This document shows, one piece after another, positions 9,650-17,933 of a stretch of DNA of 39,470 nt (the first letter of the stretch is position 1; each line of letters begins with the position of its first letter). The DNA comes from Gammaproteobacteria bacterium (GTDB lineage: Bacteria; Pseudomonadota; Gammaproteobacteria; GRL18). Both the position numbers and the translations under genes were made by a program. The notes below the pieces were generated by a model. The model had not been told where the DNA came from. It saw only the letters and a program-made list of their open reading frames with translations, and did not search any database. The DNA is taken from NCBI GenBank assembly GCA_015488755.1, contig WFNB01000073.1, forward strand, positions 1 to 39,470. The letters run 5' to 3'.

Positions 9650-10534
9650 ATGACATGCTCATTTCAGAACCCTATTACGATTATCTATCATGGCAACTGC
9701 CCCGATGGTTTTGCCTCAGCCCTAGCTTTTCAGTTATTTATTCAAGAGCAAGATAACTATACAAGCCTAAAAAATAACATTACTTTTCACAAAGGTATTC
9801 ATAGTACACTGCCTCCTGATTGTACAGGCAGAGAAGTTTATATTCTTGATTTTAGCTATAAACGTAAAGACATGGCACAACTTTGTCAGCAAGCAAAGAA
9901 AGTCACCATTATTGATCATCATATCAGTGCATTAAATGATCTTAAAGATTTGGATAAAGAATATAGTAATATTAATATTCACTTTGATATGGAACAGTCT
10001 GGAGCCGTATTAACTTGGAAGTTTTTTCACCAGACTCCTGTGCCACAATTATTTAAACATATTCAAGACAATGACTTATGGCAGTTTGAATTTAAACAAA
10101 CAAAAACCGTAATATTAGCCATTATGTCATATCCTATGGAACTGGACTTATGGGAACGTTGGCTAAAAGACGAGACTTCTTTAGAACAATTACAAGCCGA
10201 AGGACTGATATTAGAACGTCAAATAGACAAACAAATCAGCCGTTACAAACAAGCTGCCCGCATAGGTACTATTGCCGGTTATCAAGTGCCTGTAGTAAAC
10301 TCTCCCAATAGCATTGGTAGCGAGTTATTACACCAACTTAGCGAAGGTTACCCCTTCGCAGTAGCTTATGAAGATAAGGCCAACCGACGTGTCTGGCAAT
10401 TACGATCCGGTGGTGACAAAGCAATTGATGTTGCTACAATAGCCCAAAAATTTGGTGGTGGTGGTCATAAACACGCCAGTGGTTTTAGCACCAAACTCCA
10501 CCCAATTAGCATCTCTGACATTTCTCTGGATTGA
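9650..10534 (+). CDS. DHH/DHHA1 family phosphoesterase
   Basis: The 294-residue protein shows DHH-family metal-binding motifs in order: HGNCPDG (14-20), ILDF (66-69), the DHH triad at 90-92 in TIIDHH, and the DHHA1 motif GGGGHKHASG (269-278). Related enzymes (NrnA type, and archaeal or bacterial oligonucleotidases) hydrolyse phosphodiester bonds in short nucleic acids or cyclic dinucleotides. The exact substrate cannot be read from sequence. It is longer than a bare NrnA catalytic core only by a short N-terminus. The ATG start is preceded by an AGGTT about 16 bases upstream, a poor ribosome site. Confidence 0.85.
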   Translation: MTCSFQNPITIIYHGNCPDGFASALAFQLFIQEQDNYTSLKNNITFHKGIHSTLPPDCTGREVYILDFSYKRKDMAQLCQQAKKVTIIDHHISALNDLKDLDKEYSNINIHFDMEQSGAVLTWKFFHQTPVPQLFKHIQDNDLWQFEFKQTKTVILAIMSYPMELDLWERWLKDETSLEQLQAEGLILERQIDKQISRYKQAARIGTIAGYQVPVVNSPNSIGSELLHQLSEGYPFAVAYEDKANRRVWQLRSGGDKAIDVATIAQKFGGGGHKHASGFSTKLHPISISDISLD

Positions 10535-10539
10535 TAAAT

Positions 10540-10692
10540 CACTTTAGCATCCATGCCAAAGTGACTTCTCCTACTAAATACAGATCAATCAATACGTTGA
10601 GCTTATTTTCAAGATCATCTTATCCAGAGTTCAGCTTATTTATTTAAGATTATTAATAAGAAATAAGTTGTATCTTGAAAATAGCTCAGCCT
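10540..10692. repeat. Half-copy of palindromic element type B
   Basis: From 10540 to about 10636 the sequence matches the right half of the element at 12143-12329: CACTTTAGCATCCATGCCAA, then TGACTTCTCC, then TTATTTTCAAGATCATCTTA and CCAGAGTTCAG. The left half is missing. The copy begins five bases after the DHH gene stop. From 10636 to 10692 the sequence folds back on 10609-10625 (GCTTATTTTCAAGAT against ATCTTGAAAATAGCT). It looks like a decayed or truncated insertion and may act as a transcription barrier. Confidence 0.65.
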
Positions 10693-10786
10693 AAACAAAA
10701 TGCATGATATTAATCAATGACCTAGAATTAAAAATTCACTACATTGACATAGCCAATAAAAACCATTCATAAAACGAGTATTTAAT

Positions 10787-11236
10787 GTGCTAAATAGTAT
10801 AAAAGCCATCAGCTTTGGTATTCTCACCATCATTATCTTAGGTTTGGTGAACCAACTTATTCTTATTTTATCTCTGGTTGCTTATACCGAATTGGCTAAA
10901 ACATATTCTGTTTTACAGCCTTGGTCACAAGTATTCACTTACGCTCTAGGTGCTTTAGGGTATTTTATTGTTATGTTTTTTGGTGGCCTAACAACATCGG
11001 CAATAGCGCAGACACACCCTTACATAAAATCAATAATTGCCGCTTTTCTCGGCAGTAGTTTTTCACTTTATTTATCACTCAAAGATGAGATTTTTACCCC
11101 AATTGCACTTATTTTTATAGTTTTTGGCATCCTATCAACACTCTTTGGTTGCTGGGCTTGGAAGCAATGGAAAAATAAAACGGTTCAGCAAAAATATGCT
11201 ACCACAACGCCATCTGTCAACACGTATAAAAGCTAA
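10787..11236 (+). CDS. Four-helix inner-membrane protein of unknown function
   Basis: I do not recognise this 149-residue protein. Hydrophobicity suggests four membrane helices (about 6-33, 47-70, 78-97 and 102-124) and a short polar C-terminus beginning KQWKNKTVQQ. The start is GTG; the ATG two bases earlier is out of frame and stops at once. It ends three bases before the GAF-winged-helix regulator, so the two are almost certainly one operon, and the membrane protein may be a partner or target of that regulator. Confidence 0.75.
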   Translation: MLNSIKAISFGILTIIILGLVNQLILILSLVAYTELAKTYSVLQPWSQVFTYALGALGYFIVMFFGGLTTSAIAQTHPYIKSIIAAFLGSSFSLYLSLKDEIFTPIALIFIVFGILSTLFGCWAWKQWKNKTVQQKYATTTPSVNTYKS

Positions 11237-11239
11237 TAT

Positions 11240-12145
11240 ATGAAAGTAGACCATAGCCCTATTTCTGAAAAATTATTACTCAATGCGATTACCACCGTGC
11301 TGTCTCATTATATAACAGAAACAGACCCTTATATTCTTTTCAACGGCCTATTAGACACTTTATTAGACATTACCGAAAGTGAATATGGTTTTATTGGTGA
11401 AATTTTCTTTACCAAAGAGAAACAACCTTTTATTAAAAGCTATGCCACCACAAATATTTCATGGAGCGAAGAAACCCAATGCCTATATGAGAAGACCAAA
11501 CGCAATGGTATGATCTTTTCCAAACCAAACTCATTATACGGTGCTGTTATTAAAACTGGACAATTAGTCATTTCAAATGCTCCAGCATCTGATCCTAGAC
11601 GTTACGGCTTACCCAAAGGACACCCACCACTTAATGCATTTATGGGTATTCCCTTTTACGGCGGTGGTGAATTACTTGGTATGGTAGGACTTGCTAATAG
11701 AGGATCAGGCTATCATAAAATATTGGCTGAATCATTACAGCCCTTTCTCATCACTTGTGGCAATTTAATACAAGCTTATCGAAACAACCTTAAACATCAA
11801 CAAGTTGAAACCGAGCTCAATAAATACAAAAAACGGTTATTGATCCTTGATAAGAGTACTGACTTAGATTCAGGCTATTGCTTTAACCATTCACCACTAC
11901 GTCTCACCAAAGAGCAACACACGATTTCATTAACCCGTAAAGAACTAAAATTACTGGAAATTTTAATTATTCACGCTAACGTACCTTGTCCTCGTTCATT
12001 AATTGAAGAGCATATTTGGGCTAATGTTATTGTAGGGGAGTCATCACTACGCTCTCTACTACGTCGCCTGCGTAATAAATTACCTGAGATAAGCATTAAA
12101 ACCATCTCCGGCGTTGGTTATATGTTAAAAATAAATAATAGATAA
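11240..12145 (+). CDS. GAF domain transcription regulator with OmpR-type winged helix
   Basis: The 301-residue protein joins an N-terminal GAF sensor domain (about 20-185, with SEYGFIGEIF and the core FMGIPFYGGGELLGMVGLAN) to a C-terminal OmpR/PhoB-type DNA-binding domain (about 205-300: LTRKELKLLEIL, then SLRSLLRRLRNKLP and TISGVGYML). It has no receiver domain, so it would be a one-component regulator responding to a ligand or redox signal. The ligand is unknown. Three bases separate it from the upstream membrane gene. Its stop codon TAA takes its last base from the adjacent palindromic element. Confidence 0.85.
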   Translation: MKVDHSPISEKLLLNAITTVLSHYITETDPYILFNGLLDTLLDITESEYGFIGEIFFTKEKQPFIKSYATTNISWSEETQCLYEKTKRNGMIFSKPNSLYGAVIKTGQLVISNAPASDPRRYGLPKGHPPLNAFMGIPFYGGGELLGMVGLANRGSGYHKILAESLQPFLITCGNLIQAYRNNLKHQQVETELNKYKKRLLILDKSTDLDSGYCFNHSPLRLTKEQHTISLTRKELKLLEILIIHANVPCPRSLIEEHIWANVIVGESSLRSLLRRLRNKLPEISIKTISGVGYMLKINNR

Positions 12146-12333
12146 CCTGAGTTCTAGATAACTGAATGAGTAAGGTATTGATTAGCCTGCATTTGTTACA
12201 GAAGTCGCCGTGAATACATCCTTGTAGGCTTCACTTTGGCATCCATGCCAAAGAGACTTCTTCCACAACTACAGGCTAATCAACACTCTGAAGTTATTTT
12301 TAAGATCATCTTATCCAGAGTTCAGGTTAGATA
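12139..12333. mobile_element. Palindromic MITE-like element type B, copy 1
   Basis: The body runs from ACCTGAG at 12145 to CAGGT at 12327. The two ends are inverted repeats (TAACCTGAGTTCTAGATAA against TAACCTGAACTCTGGATAA). A 6-bp direct repeat, TAGATA, flanks it (12139-12144 and 12328-12333). Inside are the stem TAGCCTG.../...CAGGCTA and the hairpin CTTTGGCAT/ATGCCAAAG around CC. It has no ORF. Its inner 155 bp are about 95% identical to copy 2 near 20033-20187. It fills about half of the 362-bp gap before the polyferredoxin gene; the rest (12334-12507) is AT-rich and I see nothing distinct in it. Confidence 0.75.
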
Positions 12334-12507
12334 GCTACTAATCAGGGCTTATACATTCCTTATTAAGACAGTTTATTTATCACAAAAAAATCACCAACAA
12401 AGCACCCTCTTATCACAATACTGCTCATAAATAATGATACGATATTCATTATCTTAACTCACTTTATACACGGTTATTGTTAATAACCGCATGGAAAAAC
12501 CCAGCAG

Positions 12508-13443
12508 ATGGCATATTCACAAAAAACTCCACGAGAAAAAATAAGGATCATAACCCGAAGCAGTTTTTTTCTACTGTTTATTCTGGCTCCTTTTTTAGAT
12601 ATTTTTCGTTTAGATCTCACCCTAGGGCATTTTATTATTTTTGGTCAACCTTGGACCTTGGGTTTAGAAAGCTTTCAACACGGTCAAGGAGATGCAAGCT
12701 CCGCAGCCATAACCCTGCTAACACGAGCATTTTTACCTGTTATGACATTTATTATCATTATCGCCATTATCATCTGGAAAATGGGGCGTATCTATTGTGG
12801 CTGGTTGTGCCCACATTTTTCTGTGGTAGAAATTTTTAATGATATGATGCTCAAATACCTTGGGCGAGTCACACTCTGGGAAAAAGCCAGCAAAAAAACA
12901 CGGGGGGCTTTGCCTTGGCTATTGGTCTTTTTTTCTTGTGCACTCATGGCCTTTGTCTGGGCCTTTAGTTTATTAAGCTATCTATTGCCACCTAAAGAAC
13001 TCATTCCTGACTTATTACAGGGTGATTTAGGTGCTGGAGCAACTCGCTTTTTATTGGTTGCCAGCACAATTTTTACGCTTGATTTTTTCTTTGCCCGTCA
13101 CTTATTTTGCAAGTATGGTTGTGCCGTAGGCTTATTTCAGAGTCTTATCTGGATGGGCAATAGCAAAGCAATGGTAGTCAGTTTTGACAAATCCCGAGCC
13201 AGTTTATGTCAATCATGTGATCGAGAATGTGACCGAGCCTGTCCTATGCGTCTACACACTCGTAGTATCAAACGAGCAAAGTTTACCTGCACACAATGTG
13301 GTCAATGTCTGAATACCTGTGATGAAGTACAAAAAGATAATCCTGATGGCCGAATTATTAACTGGGTTACCAAGGAAAAAGCACAGGCAGTGGATCGCAA
13401 TGCACCGGCTTTTGAACTAAGTCGGATTAAGAAAACCTCTTAG
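12508..13443 (+). CDS. Membrane polyferredoxin (NapH/YccM-like 4Fe-4S protein)
   Basis: The 311-residue protein has about four to five membrane helices (around 15-31, 70-90, 137-160, 178-197) and iron-sulfur motifs on cytosolic segments. These are paired cysteines C97/C101 in CGWLCPH and C201/C205 in CKYGCAVG, then two ferredoxin-like clusters (C234, C237, C241, C245 and C261, C264, C267, C271). This is the NapH/CcoG/YccM family, which moves electrons from quinol or thiol to a periplasmic or membrane partner. It lacks the C-terminal Ig-like domain of CcoG, favouring NapH or YccM type. No nap, nos or cco genes are nearby, so the partner is unknown. The start at 12508 has only a weak ribosome site. 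Confidence 0.88.
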   Translation: MAYSQKTPREKIRIITRSSFFLLFILAPFLDIFRLDLTLGHFIIFGQPWTLGLESFQHGQGDASSAAITLLTRAFLPVMTFIIIIAIIIWKMGRIYCGWLCPHFSVVEIFNDMMLKYLGRVTLWEKASKKTRGALPWLLVFFSCALMAFVWAFSLLSYLLPPKELIPDLLQGDLGAGATRFLLVASTIFTLDFFFARHLFCKYGCAVGLFQSLIWMGNSKAMVVSFDKSRASLCQSCDRECDRACPMRLHTRSIKRAKFTCTQCGQCLNTCDEVQKDNPDGRIINWVTKEKAQAVDRNAPAFELSRIKKTS

Positions 13444-13446
13444 GTA

Positions 13447-13633
13447 GAATTATTTAACGACTCAGCTAATATCCGTATCAAGTAGAAAATCCCATATTTC
13501 AGGGGGCGCTCAAATACATCTTTGTAACGCTTTAATGAAAACATCCTTGTTTTCATAACCCCCTGCGACATGGGAATAGCAACCTAATACTATGGACGTG
13601 GAATAGCTACACTAAGTAGTGACGAATTATTTA
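13447..13633. repeat. Palindromic element type C with flanking 10-bp repeats
   Basis: A near-palindrome (TCCCATATTTCAGGGGG against CCCCCTGCGACATGGGA) encloses a 9-bp perfect hairpin, ATGAAAACA/TGTTTTCAT with loop TCCT, and the block AAATACATCTTTGTAACGCT. The layout matches elements A and B (same order of a small CATCC hairpin, then a central hairpin) but the sequence differs. Identical 10-bp repeats GAATTATTTA lie at 13447-13456 and 13624-13633 and may be a target duplication; they are AT-rich, so this is less certain. It fills the gap between two convergent genes. Confidence 0.6.
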
Positions 13634-13644
13634 GCTTGATCAGT

Positions 13645-14460
13645 TCATTTTTTGTTCTTAGACACCCTACTAGCCTGTTTTTCTGGTGCTTCTTTGAGCA
13701 AGTTTTTGTCTGCTAATTTCTTTTTATCATTACTTTTTTTGAGATAGTCCGCTGTTCTCTTTCCTGCTTTGGTTAATTGCTTTTGTATGGGCTTATGGAT
13801 CATTCTTTCTAGAAATAAGCCTAACTTTATCAATACAGCCGATATTTTTTCATAAATCCATGTCAGGTATTTTTTTATAAAGGGAATTTTTTCTAATAAC
13901 TTTAATATCCATGAAAATACAAATATTTCTAATACGGGAGCTAACCATGTTGACCAGAGGTACACCGTAAAAAAATAGATCACTTTTGATCCTAGTAACC
14001 AAAGTGATTTAAAAAAGCCAATAATCAGTGTTTTAATACCAATAAAATTTAACACATTTGACAAGCCCGTCGCATAACTACCCAGTACAGTCACAATAGA
14101 TACAGGGATAAACAACAACACTTTTTGTTTCAAATCAAATTGTTGCCACCATTGCTTTGCTGGCTCAATCACATGAGAAAAATAGTGTGCTTTTAAGTTA
14201 GTGGCAATAATATTATCAATGATATAACGTTTAACCCCAATAAATAGAAGCTTTAATGTTGTTAAGCCTAGGACAAATTTTTTCATAGATAATAAAAAAG
14301 CAATTATCATCAAAGGGATTTTAGTCTTTAAATACAAGAGCGTATTCATAAGGAAGGCACTGGCAACATCGTACCAGTAAATCGACTCCTGACGAAGCAT
14401 GCCATAAATAAGCAAGACTAAAATAATTAGGCTCAGTAGGTACAATGTTTTGCTTAACAT
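13645..14460 (-). CDS. Multi-pass membrane protein of unknown function
   Basis: I do not recognise this 271-residue protein. It has an N-terminal helix (about 4-22) and several more hydrophobic stretches up to about residue 190, including LLFIPVSIVTVLGSYATGL and VYLWSTWLAPVLEIFVFSWI. A strongly basic cytosolic tail follows from about 205, ending in lysine-rich sequence. It is the last gene of a three-gene set, eight bases after its neighbour, with an AGGTG ribosome site ahead of its ATG. The basic tail and aromatic-rich segments resemble those of the upstream protein, suggesting they act together. Confidence 0.75.
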   Translation of the reverse strand: MLSKTLYLLSLIILVLLIYGMLRQESIYWYDVASAFLMNTLLYLKTKIPLMIIAFLLSMKKFVLGLTTLKLLFIGVKRYIIDNIIATNLKAHYFSHVIEPAKQWWQQFDLKQKVLLFIPVSIVTVLGSYATGLSNVLNFIGIKTLIIGFFKSLWLLGSKVIYFFTVYLWSTWLAPVLEIFVFSWILKLLEKIPFIKKYLTWIYEKISAVLIKLGLFLERMIHKPIQKQLTKAGKRTADYLKKSNDKKKLADKNLLKEAPEKQASRVSKNKK

Positions 14461-14468
14461 AATGTCAC

Positions 14469-15041
14469 CTATTTCTTGTATAAGCGATAGCGCTTAACAA
14501 GTTGGGAGAGGTAAGAACCTTTTTGCTTTATATAAGGTGTCATACGCTCTTTTAACATTATTTTTAAAACAGTTTTAAGCACGATTAATTGCTTTTTTAT
14601 CTGTTGCTTAGTTATTTGAAGTTTTACCACAATGGCTTGATATAAGTGTGTATTTTTCGCCCAATTAATAAACTGATAAGGGTAGTCAATAAACCAGTAT
14701 GCCAATAATTTTTCTTTTGCCGCACTGAATACACTGACCACAGGAATGGCCATCAAGATCTTAAAGATATAGAAGGTAACTCCCCAAACCAGCTGTCCTG
14801 ATATAAAAAAATGACCGGCAGTAATAGCCATAAGCTCCATAGCGAGAAAAGGCAATAAAAAAATTAATAGTGCACTCAAAGAACCGGCATCATTAGATAA
14901 ATAGCAGTCAAATCGAGCAAAGAGCCGAAGTTGTTGAAGTTTTTTATAAATCGGGAGGGCAAAGCGATACCAGACAAGCTCTTCAAAAAAAATAAAACCT
15001 AAAATTAGAACTGTTTCAATAAATTTAAGTAGTTTCTTCAT
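14469..15041 (-). CDS. Membrane protein of unknown function with basic tail
   Basis: This 190-residue protein is unrecognised. Three hydrophobic segments are visible (about 8-24, 55-76 and 80-107), followed by an amphipathic, lysine-rich C-terminal half. The block FSAAKEKLLAYWFIDYPYQF at about 107-126 resembles a motif I recall from unnamed proteobacterial transmembrane proteins, but I cannot name a family. It is the middle gene of the three-gene membrane operon: 15 bases follow the upstream gene and 8 precede the downstream one. Confidence 0.72.
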   Translation of the reverse strand: MKKLLKFIETVLILGFIFFEELVWYRFALPIYKKLQQLRLFARFDCYLSNDAGSLSALLIFLLPFLAMELMAITAGHFFISGQLVWGVTFYIFKILMAIPVVSVFSAAKEKLLAYWFIDYPYQFINWAKNTHLYQAIVVKLQITKQQIKKQLIVLKTVLKIMLKERMTPYIKQKGSYLSQLVKRYRLYKK

Positions 15042-15056
15042 TCTTATGAGTAAGTC

Positions 15057-15251
15057 TTATTCTGATGACTTTGTCTCATCCGCAGTGGTTGGTTTCCCTT
15101 TGATAATATCCAAAGAAATAAAGATGGATATGGCGGGAATAAATAATATGACCCATAAAAATAAAAAGGAGTAAATACTGCCTCCCCCAGCTAGAGTGAT
15201 GATGGCAGAGATTACGATATCTAATAAGATTGATTTGCTGGCAAGGTTCAT
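15057..15251 (-). CDS. Small two-helix membrane protein
   Basis: The 64-residue protein has two membrane helices (about 8-24 and 27-48) and a short acidic, polar C-terminus ending in TKSSE. An AAGGA lies about five bases before the ATG. It is the first gene of the three-gene membrane operon and I do not recognise it. Its size and hairpin topology suggest an accessory subunit for the two larger membrane proteins. Confidence 0.65.
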   Translation of the reverse strand: MNLASKSILLDIVISAIITLAGGGSIYSFLFLWVILFIPAISIFISLDIIKGKPTTADETKSSE

Positions 15252-15469
15252 TGTATCCTTCTTCGTGTAAACGATTCATATAAGTGTAAACAATAGCGAA
15301 TTTATAACAGAAACTACAAACAAAAAGCAATCAGTAAAAAGCTGCTTATCAAATTAGCCTGTTAATTAATGTAAAAATACAGCACAAAAAATCTGTTTAT
15401 ATTTGCTATATGTCTCGTATTTTGATATATATTCACATCTTTTTTAAAAATCAGGCTGGAGTCCAATCG

Positions 15470-15904
15470 ATGCCAACTAATAAAAGCACAAAAACAAGTG
15501 CTATGGATGCCTTTGAACCTTACATGGAACAAGAAGGCGAAGAGTACATGAATGAAAAGCAGCAGGTGCATTTTAGTGCAATTCTGCAAGCTTGGAAAAA
15601 AGAGTTAATGGAAGAAGTCGACAAGACGGTTACGCATATGAAAGACGATGCCACTAACTTCCCCGATCCAATTGATCGTGCTTCTCAAGAAGAAGATTTT
15701 GCTCTTGAACTGAGAACCCGTGATCGTGAGCGTAAACTCATTAAAAAAATTGACGAGTCTCTAAAAGCAATGGACTCAGAAGAATACGGTTATTGTGAAA
15801 CCTGTGGTGTTGAAATAGGCATTCGTCGCTTAGAAGCCCGTCCTACTGCCACCCAGTGCATTGATTGTAAAGAATTGGATGAAAGAAAAGAAAAAACCGG
15901 CTAA
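15470..15904 (+). CDS. dksA: RNA polymerase-binding transcription factor DksA
   Basis: DksA enters the secondary channel of RNA polymerase and works with ppGpp to adjust rRNA, stress and amino-acid promoters. The start at 15470 is chosen because CTGGAG precedes it and the product (144 residues) then matches E. coli DksA (151); an in-frame ATG 20 codons upstream gives an unlikely extension. The coiled coil carries the acidic tip residues D66 and D69 in FPDPIDRASQEEDF. The zinc finger is C109, C112, C130 and C133. gluQRS follows, as in E. coli, but here an opposite-strand DUF3579 gene lies between them. Confidence 0.97.
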   Translation: MPTNKSTKTSAMDAFEPYMEQEGEEYMNEKQQVHFSAILQAWKKELMEEVDKTVTHMKDDATNFPDPIDRASQEEDFALELRTRDRERKLIKKIDESLKAMDSEEYGYCETCGVEIGIRRLEARPTATQCIDCKELDERKEKTG

Positions 15905-15965
15905 GTTTTTTCTAATCTTTAACAAACCTGATCATGTTTGGCTCATACAAGTGCTATTGGTGAGA

Positions 15966-16313
15966 CTAAGCATGATTATTGTTTAATACCCTTCTTTCTC
16001 GCCTGTCTATAGCAAGCTTATGATTATGCTGTTTTTGTCTTCTGTCTTCCTGAACTTTTAATTGATTTTCATCGGCAAAAGCAAGTAGAAAGGCATAGGA
16101 TTCTGGTGAAATTGTGGCTAGATTCCGCTCCACAACCAGACAATTTACACCATTAATTCGACAAGGCTGGGCACTTTTGCAATAGCTCAGACGCTGATCA
16201 TCACCAAAACTTGCTAAGGTCGTTGCGAGACGTTCACACCAATCACTGGGTCTAAACTTATTGCCATCTTCTTTAATACCTTCTATTATTATTCTCTCAG
16301 ATGCTACTGACAT
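15966..16313 (-). CDS. DUF3579 family protein
   Basis: The 115-residue protein starts with the family pattern RIIIEGIKEDGNKFRPSDWCERLATTLASF (split here as IIIEGIKEDGNKFRPSDW and ERLATTLASF). It also has the later block ISPESYAFLLAFADENQLKV. Members are small soluble proteins common in beta- and gammaproteobacteria, with no known role. The C-terminus is His/Arg/Asn rich. It lies between dksA and gluQRS on the opposite strand, converging with dksA and diverging from gluQRS. Confidence 0.83.
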   Translation of the reverse strand: MSVASERIIIEGIKEDGNKFRPSDWCERLATTLASFGDDQRLSYCKSAQPCRINGVNCLVVERNLATISPESYAFLLAFADENQLKVQEDRRQKQHNHKLAIDRRERRVLNNNHA

Positions 16314-16425
16314 AAATGCCCCCTTTATTTAACATCATAAACAACTTGGCGTTTTGTAAACACAAATTATTATTATTATAAATTTCTTACTTAATTAGCC
16401 TTACTTAACTACTATAGTTCACTCT

Positions 16426-17343
16426 TTGAAAAAAACAAATTCTCAACACATTCCTTATCAAGAGCATTATCGAGGGCGTTTTGCACCCTCACCTTCTGGA
16501 GAGCTACACTTTGGTTCTCTGCTGGCAGCAATGGCAAGCTACGCAGATGCTCGGCATCATCAGGGAGACTGGTTAGTACGCATAGATGATATTGATAGTG
16601 CTCGTGTTGTTGCAGGCTCTGACAAACATATTTTAAGCACTCTAGAAGCCTGTGGTTTTCAGTGGGATGAAGGTATTGATTACCAAAGCCAGCATATTGA
16701 GCGTTATCAACACGCTCTGGATTTATTACAGCAAAATCATCAATGCTATCCATGCACTTGTTCCAGAAAACAGCTAAAAATACAGGGCTATACTGGGATT
16801 TACCCCGGTTTATGTCGAGCCAATGATTGGGCTACAATGAAGCATAATAATTATGCCATTCGCCTTAAGGTATCCAATAAACAGATGGGGTTTACTGACC
16901 GTATTCAACAAGAGCATCAGCAAATACTCAGTCAGGATGTGGGAGATTTTATTATCTATCGACGAGATCAGGTGTTTTCTTACCAACTCAGTATGGTCGT
17001 TGATGATTTTTACAGTGGTATCACACATGTTGTCCGTGGTTATGACTTAGTAGATTCCACAATCAAGCAAATGTATTTACAGCAATTACTCGGCTACCCA
17101 ACGCCTATCTATGCTCATATTCCTTTAGCGATAAGTCCTCAGGCATTAAAACTGAGCAAGCTGAGTCAGGCAAAAAAAATCACTTGCGATCTCAAAACAT
17201 TAGTGCAGGCGGCTCAATTTCTTGGTCAAAAAATACTAATAGATACTGATTTTGAAAATAAGAATGACTTTTGGCAGTATCTTATTCGTCATTGGGATAT
17301 AAACACAGTGCCAAGGATGGAAAAACAGATGGTTTTGTATTAA
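16426..17343 (+). CDS. gluQ: Glutamyl-Q tRNA(Asp) synthetase
   Basis: GluQRS adds glutamate to queuosine at position 34 of tRNA-Asp. It is a GluRS catalytic core without an anticodon-binding domain. The signature FAPSPSGELHFGSLLAAM (19-36) holds the HIGH-equivalent. Zinc ligands are C110 and C112 (CTC) with C130 and a nearby tyrosine. A degenerate KMSKS, LKLSKLSQ, lies near the C-terminal third. At 305 residues it matches the family. The start is TTG, the only candidate before the conserved block. Proximity to dksA is the usual gammaproteobacterial arrangement. Confidence 0.93.
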   Translation: MKKTNSQHIPYQEHYRGRFAPSPSGELHFGSLLAAMASYADARHHQGDWLVRIDDIDSARVVAGSDKHILSTLEACGFQWDEGIDYQSQHIERYQHALDLLQQNHQCYPCTCSRKQLKIQGYTGIYPGLCRANDWATMKHNNYAIRLKVSNKQMGFTDRIQQEHQQILSQDVGDFIIYRRDQVFSYQLSMVVDDFYSGITHVVRGYDLVDSTIKQMYLQQLLGYPTPIYAHIPLAISPQALKLSKLSQAKKITCDLKTLVQAAQFLGQKILIDTDFENKNDFWQYLIRHWDINTVPRMEKQMVLY

Positions 17344-17400
17344 TCTAGCTTCTTAACTCATGAATCATTTATTCATACCTAGGTATTTAAGGGGATATCA

Positions 17401-17865
17401 GTGACCAATACCAGCATACAAACAGATGCACACAACAATCATGCCTTTATGGAGAAATTTCATGGTAAATTGATTGGCATCCTGCGTTGGGAACAACTTG
17501 ATGAACTCTGGCAAACACTAAAATCCCAACAGACTGACAACTGGTATATTTATCACATTGGCGAACCACCTCCACAGAATTTTTGCAGTACAGATAAACT
17601 ACTGCACTTTATCCAAGAAATTGACACACTATTGAAACACGATCATGAACACGACTATTGTGGCATTGTCTACGTGGATAATAAAAATACTCCCAGTTTT
17701 ATTAAGATTTATGACCCCAATAACTTAGGCCATGTCTGTGGCTCCAGTGGCGCACCACCCCCTCTTCCGGGATGGATATTAAGTCAGGCATACCCCATTG
17801 ATTTAGAAGCAACTATGGCTCCCACAGGCAGTCGCAAACGTTGGTGGCAAAAAGTATTTAGTTAA
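17401..17865 (+). CDS. Conserved protein with GSSGAPPPLPGW motif, function unknown
   Basis: I cannot name this 154-residue soluble protein. Its C-terminal half carries a striking block, IKIYDPNNLGHVCGSSGAPP followed by PLPGWILSQ, then a basic WW-containing tail (SRKRWWQKVF). I recall similar C-termini in unnamed gammaproteobacterial proteins but cannot cite one. The GTG start is supported by AAGGGG about eight bases upstream. Four Cys or His-rich spots (FCSTD, HDHEHDYCG, VCGSSG) could bind metal; this is only a suggestion. It lies 68 bp before acs on the same strand. Confidence 0.72.
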   Translation: MTNTSIQTDAHNNHAFMEKFHGKLIGILRWEQLDELWQTLKSQQTDNWYIYHIGEPPPQNFCSTDKLLHFIQEIDTLLKHDHEHDYCGIVYVDNKNTPSFIKIYDPNNLGHVCGSSGAPPPLPGWILSQAYPIDLEATMAPTGSRKRWWQKVFS

Positions 17866-17933
17866 TAAACAATCACTGACAATTCATCTTTCGTATTGAC
17901 ATTTTATTACACACACTTAAAGGAAAGCACATT

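Noticed and set aside
12477-12839. 120-residue frame overlapping the polyferredoxin gene start.
   Set aside because: It is a different frame of a gene with clear iron-sulfur motifs, and its composition (many Tyr, Ser and His in runs) is typical of shadow frames.
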